Positions 1 to 5,626 of a DNA stretch of 6,569 bases are shown here, in pieces. The stretch spans positions 1 to 6,569 of the forward strand of contig JAFAMK010000009.1 of NCBI GenBank assembly GCA_019233415.1. The letters run 5' to 3'. The notes below the pieces were generated by a model. It searched no databases. It had not been told where the DNA came from and saw only the letters and a list, made by a program, of their open reading frames with translations. The position numbers and the translations under genes were made by a program. Numbering within the stretch: position 1 is the first letter of the stretch; every line of letters begins with the position of its first letter. The DNA is from Vulcanimicrobiota bacterium (GTDB lineage: Bacteria; Vulcanimicrobiota; Vulcanimicrobiia; Vulcanimicrobiales; Vulcanimicrobiaceae).

Positions 1-267
1 CGAGAGCCCCTCGATGTAGTCGACGTCCGGCTTCTCCATCTGCCCGAGGAACTGCCGGGCGTACGAGGAGAGCGACTCGACGTAGCGGCGCTGCCCTTCG
101 GCGTAGATGGTATCGAAGGCGAGCGAGGACTTGCCCGATCCGGACAGCCCCGTCACGACGATCAGCTTGTTCCGGGGCAGCGTCAGATCGACGTTCTTGA
201 GATTATGCTCACGCGCGCCCTTGATGATGATCGCATCGAGGGCGTGCGTAGTCCCGTCCGGCGCCAT
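1..267 (-). CDS. uvrA: UvrA, excinuclease ABC subunit A (N-terminal 89 codons; gene continues off the left edge)
   Basis: UvrA is the damage-recognition ATPase of nucleotide excision repair; it works as a dimer with UvrB in the cytoplasm. The visible 89 residues match the family's start closely. An opening segment with KGAREHNLKN (residues 16-25) leads into the first Walker A loop GLSGSGKSS (40-48, Lys46). It is followed by the highly conserved FDTIYAEGQRRYVESLSSYA block (51-70) and RQFLGQMEKPDVD (71-83). The zinc fingers, signature motifs and second ATPase domain lie outside the window; UvrA is usually about 940-970 residues. The ATG at 267 is the only plausible start, because an in-frame TAG lies three codons upstream and no other start codon precedes the conserved core. 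There is no clear Shine-Dalgarno sequence. The gene is separated from the upstream membrane-protein gene by 87 bp containing a long hairpin, which suggests its own transcription unit. Identification is near certain. Confidence 0.97.
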   Translation of the reverse strand, partial: MAPDGTTHALDAIIIKGAREHNLKNVDLTLPRNKLIVVTGLSGSGKSSLAFDTIYAEGQRRYVESLSSYARQFLGQMEKPDVDYIEGLS

Positions 268-276
268 ACAGAGCTA

Positions 277-315
277 GGACTTCGCCAGAACCCGAAACGG
301 TTCCAGGCGAAGTCC
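277..315 (-). terminator. Long hairpin between the membrane-protein gene and uvrA; possible operon terminator or uvrA leader/operator
   Basis: Bases 277-286 (GGACTTCGCC) and 306-315 (GGCGAAGTCC) are a perfect 10-bp inverted repeat. Inside it a second perfect pair, 288-292 (GAACC) and 299-303 (GGTTC), closes a 6-base loop, with only a 1x2 internal loop between the two stems. The structure begins 39 bases after the stop codon of the membrane-protein gene and ends 9 bases before the uvrA start. Position after the last gene of a tight operon favours a terminator. However, the leftward transcript continues as TAGCTCTGT with no U-run, so it is not a canonical intrinsic terminator. It could instead be a regulatory palindrome or mRNA leader structure of uvrA. 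Confidence 0.45.
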
Positions 316-354
316 GCTATCGCAGCTTGCTGTGGGTCGCGAGGAGGGCGGCCG

Positions 355-1101
355 TTAGACGGTTGGGCCTCCGGGCGTCGCCGGCGCCGGCGGGATCGCC
401 CCTGCCGCCCGCAGGTTCACGTACTCGCCGACGATCGCGAGCGTAACGTAGGAGATGACGATCTGGACCAGGATGCCGCCGACGATCGGACCGAGGAATG
501 GGATGATGTGGAGGACCCCGCCGATGATCCCCGCGAGGAGCCGCATCACGAAGATGAGGATGCCCAGGATCAGGGTCGGCACGAAGCGCGCCAGGGTGAT
601 CCGAAATGACTCGCTGATCGACTCGGCGACTCCCCGATCGCCGACGATCGCGGAAGGAAACACATAGAGCGTAAACAGGAAGAAGGCCAAGATCGCGAGC
701 CCAAGCGTGAAGATCGCCAGGACGGCAGCGACTGCCCCCAGCACGATCAGGCAGATTGCAACCAAGAAGATGCGAGCGGCGTCCCGCTGCAGGATCGCCG
801 ATCCGTCGGCTAGTGTCGTCGAGCCGCGCTGCCATGCCGCGCCAGCCATGCCTGTGGTGTAGGCGACGGTCGCGATATAGGCGATCGTTCCGATCAAGCC
901 CAGCAGAATTCCCGATCCGAACGACCCTGTGACGCTGGCGACGCTCCCGTCCGCACTGTAGACGACGTGCGGTCCGAGCAGCTCGTTCAATACCCCGACG
1001 ATCGCCCCGATGACGATGCCCGGGACGACGATGATCCAGTTTCGCGTCAGCAGCTCCCATGCACGGGAGAAGACGCTCTCGACCGGTTGCGGCTGTGTCA
1101 T
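355..1101 (-). CDS. Polytopic inner-membrane protein of unknown function (248 aa)
   Basis: I do not recognise a specific function. The protein has a short cytoplasmic-looking N-terminus carrying an FSRAWELLTRNW motif (residues 11-22). About six hydrophobic segments follow, at roughly 22-42, 63-87, 110-131, 132-152, 173-192 and 196-224, and the tail is Pro/Ala-rich (232-248). After the fourth segment comes FPSAIVGDRGVAESISESFR (148-167). This resembles the loop 'P-x-I-V-x-(D/E)-x-G-x-x-E-A-x-x-x-S-x-R-L' typical of bacterial membrane-protein families of the YciC / glycerophosphodiesterase-membrane-domain type, which have no established enzymatic role. No catalytic motif is visible. The ATG at 1101 overlaps the TGA of the upstream HAD gene (ATGA, 4 bp), implying translational coupling; no Shine-Dalgarno sequence is seen. 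A second long leftward frame over the same DNA gives an Arg-rich, non-hydrophobic product and is a shadow. The hydrophobic pattern makes the chosen frame secure; the family assignment is tentative. Confidence 0.88.
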   Translation of the reverse strand: MTQPQPVESVFSRAWELLTRNWIIVVPGIVIGAIVGVLNELLGPHVVYSADGSVASVTGSFGSGILLGLIGTIAYIATVAYTTGMAGAAWQRGSTTLADGSAILQRDAARIFLVAICLIVLGAVAAVLAIFTLGLAILAFFLFTLYVFPSAIVGDRGVAESISESFRITLARFVPTLILGILIFVMRLLAGIIGGVLHIIPFLGPIVGGILVQIVISYVTLAIVGEYVNLRAAGAIPPAPATPGGPTV

Positions 1102-1856
1102 GAAGGTGGCTTCGCGCCTGCTAGACCCGGGCTCCTGGGGAAAGCGAGCGGGAGGACCTCCATGATCGCCCCGATCTCGGTCACCACAGCGTCCGGCGCC
1201 GGGCCGTCGGCCGGGACCGGAAGCGCGTGAACGTCAAGCAGAATCGTGAATAATCCGGCGGCGTGGGCGCCGCGGACGTCGCGCTCGTAGCGGTCGCCGA
1301 CCATTGCGGTGTGAGCCGGGTCGCTCCCGAGAACGCGGCAGGCGTGGAGGAAGAGCGCCGGGTCGGGCTTGACCATCCCGACCTCGTCGGCGATGAAGAA
1401 CGCGTCCATCCGCTCGCGCAGCCCGAGCCGGTCGATCTTCTCGTGGTGGGTCTCGGCGAAGCCGTTGGTCACGAGCCCGAGCTTGCACCCGCGCGCGCGC
1501 AACGCGACCAGCACCTCGAGCGCGCCCGGAAAGAGCGCCAGGGCGTCGGCGCGCGCCCGCACGTACGCCGCGGCGGACGCGCGCGCGAGTTCGGGATCGT
1601 CGATCCCGACCGCGCGCAATGCCGCGCCCCACATCCGCTCGCGCTCGTCGGTGAGCACACGGCCGAGGCTCGCGGCGGTCAGCCCGCCCCAGAACCGGTG
1701 CGTCTCCGCGTCGTACGCGTCGACGAGCACGGCGGGATCGAAGGCGCGCTCGCGCGCGAGCCGCTCCGCGACCGCGCGCGCCGCGGAGCGGAACGCGGTC
1801 GAGTCGTCGTGTAGCGTGTCGTCGAGGTCGAACAGGACGGTGTCGATTTCGCGCAT
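1098..1856 (-). CDS. HAD-superfamily hydrolase, subfamily IA (phosphatase, YjjG-like), 252 aa
   Basis: This is a cytoplasmic Mg2+-dependent phosphatase of the haloacid dehalogenase superfamily; its substrate cannot be read from the sequence. All four HAD motifs are present. Motif I is FDLDDT (residues 9-14; nucleophile Asp10, acid/base Asp12). Motif II is VTNG (129-132, Thr130), motif III is Lys163 in VKPDP, and motif IV is VGDRYERDV (186-194; Asp188 and Asp193). The roughly 90 residues between motifs I and II are helical and form a C1 cap, as in subfamily IA. Relatives include nucleotide house-cleaning phosphatases (YjjG), phosphoglycolate-type phosphatases and 2-haloacid dehalogenases; DLDDT rather than a single Asp argues for phosphatase. 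The ATG at 1856 directly precedes motif I, as expected, and lies 14 bp after the alpha-mannosidase stop, without a Shine-Dalgarno sequence. The frame stays open far upstream, inside the mannosidase gene, but that extension is Arg-rich and not real. The stop overlaps the next start (ATGA). Confidence 0.93.
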   Translation of the reverse strand: MREIDTVLFDLDDTLHDDSTAFRSAARAVAERLARERAFDPAVLVDAYDAETHRFWGGLTAASLGRVLTDERERMWGAALRAVGIDDPELARASAAAYVRARADALALFPGALEVLVALRARGCKLGLVTNGFAETHHEKIDRLGLRERMDAFFIADEVGMVKPDPALFLHACRVLGSDPAHTAMVGDRYERDVRGAHAAGLFTILLDVHALPVPADGPAPDAVVTEIGAIMEVLPLAFPRSPGLAGAKPPS

Positions 1857-1870
1857 CGCTGAATGTATCG

Positions 1871-4318
1871 TCAGAACCGCACGAGGAACGAGCGCAGCGC
1901 GAACGCGCCGAGGTCGAAGACCACTTCTTCCTCCGCGATGCGGACCTCGCCGTCGATCGGGCGCTCCACCGCATCGACCGCCTGCACCGCGCGCATCCGG
2001 CCGCCGCAGCGCACGGCGACGCGCCGCGGCGCGCCGTCGCACTCGCGCACGCGCAGGATCACGCCGGTCCCGTCGGCGGACGGATACGTCGCAACGACCA
2101 TCACCGCGTTCTCGTCGCAGGTGAACAGGCGCACGCGCGGCTCGTCGGTGTATGCGGTCCAGCCGTGTTCGAGCGCCGCGATCGACGCACCCGACGTCGG
2201 CACGAACGCGTACGCGAGCCGCTGCACGCCGCGGTCCGCGTTCGGATCGGGCCAGCGCGGCGAACGCAGCAGCGAGGTGCCGAGCCGCACGCCGCCGTCG
2301 GGGAGCCCGACCGCGTTCCAGCCGTAGAGGTCCGGCGTGAAGACCGCCAGACCGTCGTCGCCGTCGCTGACGTGCGCCCAACGCTGCGCGGGAACCTCGA
2401 ACTTCGCGCGCTCCGCGTCGGTCGACGGATACGCGGTGCGCACCAGCGTTCCGTGCGGCTGGCCGAAGCGCACCTCGCGCGCGCGCAGCGCGACGCGGTG
2501 CTCGGCGCGCAGCAGGACGTGGTTCTCGCTCCAGTCGACGGCCGCCTCGACGCGCAGCCACGGCTCGTCCTCGCGCAACGCGAGCTGCATCGTCAAGCGC
2601 GACGCGCGCCCGACCGTAAGCCGCACCTGCAGCGTGTCGTCTTCCACCGAGGCGCCATCCGGCCGGACCTTCACCTGTTTGTGCGCGTAGCTCGCATCGA
2701 CGTTCCAGGCGTCCCACTTCGACGGCGAGTCGGCGTACGCGACGAGGCCGTTGGCGAGCGCGACGAGGTTCGGCCCCTCCGCGCCGCGCAGCTCGACCAG
2801 CGTCCCGTCGTCGCGCACGCGAGCGCGAACGTAGCCGTTGTCGAAGCGCCAGCCGTCCTCGTCGCGCACCGGCGCGACCGGCGGCGCGGGGACGAGGCGC
2901 AGGTCGCTGCGCGGCAAAATCGCCGTCGCCGCATCGCGGACCCGCGCGACGATCGCGAACGCGCGGTCGTAGTCGGCGTGCGCGTCGGCGTAGACCGGCG
3001 TGATCGACGTCCCGGTGATCACGTCGTGGAACTGCCCGCGCAGCGCGATCCGCCACGCGCTGCGCAAGTCGTCGGCGAGGGCGCGGCGGACCGTCTCCGG
3101 CGCGCGCACCGCGACGCACCATGCGGCCAGTTCCTCGGCGTGCGCGAGCGCGCGTTCCACTTCGGCGTTGCGCGTCTTGACGTCGTGGTGCGTCGTGTAC
3201 GTCCCGCGGTGCGTCTCGAGATACAATTCGCCGCGGTAGTCGGGGAGCGCGTCGCGCGCAACGACGTCGCGGAACCAGTCGTCGACGCGCGTCCAGCCGC
3301 GCGAGCCGGCACCGACCCGCGCGAGGTCGTCATCGGCCGGCCCACCGCCGCCGTCGCCGTAGCCGACGACGAGCAGCTCGTCGCGCTCGCGCGCCGTCGC
3401 TAACCGCCGGTCGTTCAAGTTCCCGTCGTAGCTGTTGAGCACCGCGGCGATCACCGACGAGCCGTCGTCGGCGCTCCAGCGGAAACGGCGCAGCGGCCAG
3501 CGCGTCGTCTCGTTCCACTGCACCTTGGTCGTCATGAAATAGGGGACGCCGGCGTGCGCCGCGAGGAGCGGGAAGGTCGCCGGGAACCCGAACGTGTCGG
3601 GCAGCCACGCGACGCTCGGCTCGACGCCGACGTGCTCGCGCATCCAGGAAATGCCGTGGGCGAACTGGCGCAGCACCGACTCGCCGCTCGGCGCGTGCAG
3701 GTCGGGCTCGACCCACATCGACGCGACGCTCGCGTCCCACTGCGCGTTCGCCCGCGCACGAATCCGTTCGCCGAGACCGGCGTCGGCGCCGAAGACCCAG
3801 GCATATTCCTGCGGCTGGCTCTGCGCGAAGACGTAGCTCGCGTCGTTCTCGATCTCGCGCAGCGCGGTCGCGAACGTACGCAGCGCCTTGCGCTTCGTCG
3901 TGTCGTACGTCCACAGCCACGCGACGTCGAGGTGCGCATGGCCGACCAGCGGGACGTCGACCGCGGCACCGTCCGCGCGCGCGCCGTCACGCGCTTCGAT
4001 TTCGATCGTGTCGGACGGCGTCTGTGTGGCGCGGGCGAGCATCAGCCGCCAGCGCACGCCGTCGCCCGACGGGAGTCCGGCGACCGGGAGCGAGCGGCGG
4101 TCGACCTCGAGCACGACTTCGTGCTCGCCGGGGAGCGCCGGCAGGTCGATCGCGCCGTGCATGTCGTCGAAGGCGCCGCGTACGGTCCCGTCGATCCGCA
4201 GCAGCGCGCCGGTCCGCGTCGCGTAGCGCAGCCGCAGCGGGCCGGCGGGGAACGTCGCTCGCGCGGCGAGCGTCACCGTCGCCTCGTCCGCCGCGCGCCG
4301 TTCGAGGCGCACCCGCAT
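1871..4318 (-). CDS. Family GH38 alpha-mannosidase (815 aa)
   Basis: This is a retaining, Zn2+-dependent exo-alpha-mannosidase that releases mannose from alpha-mannosides or mannosylglycerate-like substrates. It lacks a signal peptide and should be cytoplasmic. A beta-rich N-terminal region (1-120) precedes the GH38 catalytic domain. That domain has GHAHLDVAWLW (126-136; zinc ligands His129 and Asp131), WVEPDLHAPSGES (202-214) and AWLPDTFGFP (237-246; Asp241, the predicted nucleophile and zinc ligand). A glycine-rich GYGDGGGGP loop (319-327) follows, then GQFHDVITGTS (428-438; His431, the fourth zinc ligand). The alpha-mannosidase middle helical domain spans roughly 375-460, and the C-terminal beta domains run from about 485 to 815. 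All four zinc ligands known for the family are present, so the enzyme should be active. At 815 residues it is on the compact side for GH38. The ATG at 4318 shares its A with the upstream TGA (TGATG), which fixes the start. No Shine-Dalgarno sequence and no adjacent sugar transporter or regulator are seen. Class II lysosomal/Golgi-type versus Ams1/MngB-type specificity is unresolved, although the cytosolic location and GDGGGGP loop favour the latter. Confidence 0.96.
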   Translation of the reverse strand: MRVRLERRAADEATVTLAARATFPAGPLRLRYATRTGALLRIDGTVRGAFDDMHGAIDLPALPGEHEVVLEVDRRSLPVAGLPSGDGVRWRLMLARATQTPSDTIEIEARDGARADGAAVDVPLVGHAHLDVAWLWTYDTTKRKALRTFATALREIENDASYVFAQSQPQEYAWVFGADAGLGERIRARANAQWDASVASMWVEPDLHAPSGESVLRQFAHGISWMREHVGVEPSVAWLPDTFGFPATFPLLAAHAGVPYFMTTKVQWNETTRWPLRRFRWSADDGSSVIAAVLNSYDGNLNDRRLATARERDELLVVGYGDGGGGPADDDLARVGAGSRGWTRVDDWFRDVVARDALPDYRGELYLETHRGTYTTHHDVKTRNAEVERALAHAEELAAWCVAVRAPETVRRALADDLRSAWRIALRGQFHDVITGTSITPVYADAHADYDRAFAIVARVRDAATAILPRSDLRLVPAPPVAPVRDEDGWRFDNGYVRARVRDDGTLVELRGAEGPNLVALANGLVAYADSPSKWDAWNVDASYAHKQVKVRPDGASVEDDTLQVRLTVGRASRLTMQLALREDEPWLRVEAAVDWSENHVLLRAEHRVALRAREVRFGQPHGTLVRTAYPSTDAERAKFEVPAQRWAHVSDGDDGLAVFTPDLYGWNAVGLPDGGVRLGTSLLRSPRWPDPNADRGVQRLAYAFVPTSGASIAALEHGWTAYTDEPRVRLFTCDENAVMVVATYPSADGTGVILRVRECDGAPRRVAVRCGGRMRAVQAVDAVERPIDGEVRIAEEEVVFDLGAFALRSFLVRF

Positions 4319-4716
4319 CAGAGCGTCGCCGTGAGCTTGTCGTTCGCGCTGGTGCAGTTCGCTGCGGTAGCGTTCTTCGAGTCGAGCACGTAGCGGAACT
4401 CGACCGTGAACGGCGGGCGCGTCTTCTCGTGCGGCAGCACGACGCGGAACGCCGCCGGATAGCTCTCACCGGCGCCGAGCGGCGGGATCGGCTGCGAGCC
4501 GATCACCGCGCCCTTCTGCGCGAGGTCGAGATGCTGCTGCGTCGCCCCCGGCTGCGGGCGCGTCCCCCGGTTCTTCACGTCGATGGTCACGACGTACAGG
4601 TCGAACGCCTTGTCGCGCGCGCGCACGACCTTGAGCTGCGGGTTCGCGACCAGCAGATCGGACGGACACGCGAGGTCGGCGAGCGCGAGATACCCGGCGA
4701 ACACGAACGGGAGCAT
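4318..4716 (-). CDS. Small exported protein with a CARDB-like beta-sandwich (132 aa)
   Basis: No specific function is recognised. The first 16 residues are hydrophobic (MLPFVFAGYLALADLA) and end at Cys17, resembling a short signal peptide without the usual basic n-region. The preceding D-L-A is a poor lipobox, so lipoprotein status is doubtful. Residues 20-132 look like one CARDB/APHP-type Ig-like domain. The features are DLLVANPQLKV, alternating strands with VTIDVKNRGTRPQPG (43-57), a PPLGAGES turn (78-85), an extended strand FTVEFRYVLDS (103-113) and a terminal A-N-C-x-S-A-N-D element, as in domains that present extracellular adhesion or scaffold surfaces. The only two cysteines, Cys17 and Cys121, could pair after export. 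The ATG at 4716 shares its A with the hydrolase stop (TGATG), and the TGA at 4318-4320 overlaps the mannosidase start the same way. The frame remains open upstream into the hydrolase gene, but that part is Arg-rich and antagonistic to the hydrolase frame. Coding is well supported; the domain call is moderate. Confidence 0.82.
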   Translation of the reverse strand: MLPFVFAGYLALADLACPSDLLVANPQLKVVRARDKAFDLYVVTIDVKNRGTRPQPGATQQHLDLAQKGAVIGSQPIPPLGAGESYPAAFRVVLPHEKTRPPFTVEFRYVLDSKNATAANCTSANDKLTATL

Positions 4717-5618
4717 CACGCCCCTTCGTACGCGCGCAGGTGCGCGAGGACCCGCCGCGCGACGTCGCCGGGGCGCTCGCGGTGGAGGAAGTGACCGCTG
4801 TCCGGCACGACCTGCACTTCGTAGGGACCGGTGAACAGCGCCTCCTTCCCGGCCGCGCTCGACGACAGCGTCGTGCCGTCGTCGCGGCCGAGCAGCAGCA
4901 GGGTCGGCACGCTGATCGGCGGGACGGCTTCGATGGCTGCGCGCTCCGCCGCGAACGACGCAGCACCGGGCATGAAACCCCAGCGCTGGCGGTACGCCGA
5001 CAAGACCACCGCGACGAAGTCCGGGTTCGCGAACGACGCCGCGGTCGCGTCGTACTCGGCGTCGGAGAACTGCCAGCCCGGCGACCACCAGCGCCACAGC
5101 GCGCGGCAGAAGTCGTGCGCGTTCGTCGCCAGCTCGCGCTCGCCGCGCGGCGTCGCGAAGTACCACTGGTACCAGTAGGCGCGCACCTGCTCGACCGCCA
5201 TCGCGGCTTGCGACGCGACGTTCGTTCCGTAGATCACGGCCATCGCGGTCAGCGACCGCACGCGGTCGGGTGCGAGGATCGCCGCGCCGTAGCCGGCGCG
5301 CCCGCCCCAGTCGTGGCCCACGACGTGGAACCGCGCGAGCCCGAGCGCGTCGGCGAGCGCGACCACGTCGGCGACGACCGACGCGGTCTCGCCCGTCCGC
5401 TCGGCGCCGTCGGCGAAGCGCGTCGGCCCGAACCCGCGCACGTACGGCGCGATCGTGCGGTACCCCGCGTCCGCCAGCACCCCGGCGAGGTGGTCCCACG
5501 TGCGCGCGTCGTCCGGAAACCCGTGGTACAGGAGGACCGGCTCGCCGTCGCGCGGCCCCCGCTCGACGTACGCGACGCGGAGGTCGCGGGTAGCGGCGAA
5601 GGCGAGCGCGTCGGTCAT
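4716..5618 (-). CDS. Alpha/beta-hydrolase, epoxide-hydrolase/haloacetate-dehalogenase-like (300 aa)
   Basis: This is a cytoplasmic alpha/beta-fold hydrolase with an aspartate nucleophile, the type that opens epoxides or removes halides through an ester intermediate. Visible elements are the oxyanion motif HGFP (32-35), the nucleophile elbow GHDWGG (101-106, Asp103), the acid in LLGRDDG (Asp246 or Asp247) and the base in PDSGHF (His276). These lie at almost the same positions as Asp107, Asp246 and His275 of Agrobacterium epoxide hydrolase EchA. The cap (about 130-235) has YWYQWYF (148-154), where Tyr150 matches the first ring-opening tyrosine. Further on are a W-S-P element (178-180), NPDFV (198-202) and AYRQR (208-212). 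From memory, these mark a widespread bacterial subgroup of unknown substrate. The second epoxide-hydrolase tyrosine (usually in a WYR element) is not clearly present; Tyr209 or Phe222 may stand in. The ATG at 5618 begins 8 bp after the preceding stop, with a weak GGTGAG too far upstream. Fold is certain; substrate is unknown. Confidence 0.93.
   Translation of the reverse strand: MTDALAFAATRDLRVAYVERGPRDGEPVLLYHGFPDDARTWDHLAGVLADAGYRTIAPYVRGFGPTRFADGAERTGETASVVADVVALADALGLARFHVVGHDWGGRAGYGAAILAPDRVRSLTAMAVIYGTNVASQAAMAVEQVRAYWYQWYFATPRGERELATNAHDFCRALWRWWSPGWQFSDAEYDATAASFANPDFVAVVLSAYRQRWGFMPGAASFAAERAAIEAVPPISVPTLLLLGRDDGTTLSSSAAGKEALFTGPYEVQVVPDSGHFLHRERPGDVARRVLAHLRAYEGA
4721..4727 (-). 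promoter_or_regulatory. Shine-Dalgarno-like sequence for the small exported protein
   Basis: On the minus strand GAAGGGG lies four bases before the ATG at 4716, inside the end of the hydrolase gene. It is the best ribosome-binding-like sequence in front of any start in this window and supports the ATG at 4716. The other starts lack a convincing one. Confidence 0.4.
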
Positions 5619-5626
5619 GTCACGCG

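Noticed and set aside
288..303. Canonical LexA (SOS) box upstream of uvrA
   Set aside because: The half-sites GAAC and GTTC are present but separated by 8 bases rather than the 4 of the known consensus, and they form part of a longer hairpin. It is kept only as a question in the findings.
317..1060. Alternative minus-strand frame of 247 codons over the membrane-protein gene
   Set aside because: It encodes an Arg-rich product, while the chosen frame has six clear hydrophobic segments and an ATGA coupling to the upstream gene.
1857..3122. Long upstream open extension of the HAD reading frame on the minus strand, giving a 674-residue product
   Set aside because: The extension is almost entirely Arg/Ala/Gly-rich without motifs and lies in another frame of the GH38 gene, whose motifs are unmistakable. 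HAD motif I follows directly after the ATG at 1856.
2165..3403. Plus-strand open frame of 412 codons opposite the mannosidase
   Set aside because: Arg/Val/Ala-rich low-information protein with no motifs, explained by the high-GC third positions of the opposite-strand GH38 gene. The same holds for the other plus-strand frames, for example at 3554-4393 and 4740-5648.
4666..4668. Lipoprotein attachment at Cys17 of the small exported protein
   Set aside because: The preceding residues D-L-A do not match the lipobox, which needs an aliphatic residue three positions before the Cys, and there is no basic n-region. A disulfide with Cys121 is at least as likely.
4717..5499. Open extension of the small exported protein's frame to give a 393-residue product
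   Set aside because: It is an Arg-rich shadow of the alpha/beta-hydrolase gene. The ATG at 4716 is preceded by an SD-like sequence and gives a plausible signal peptide.
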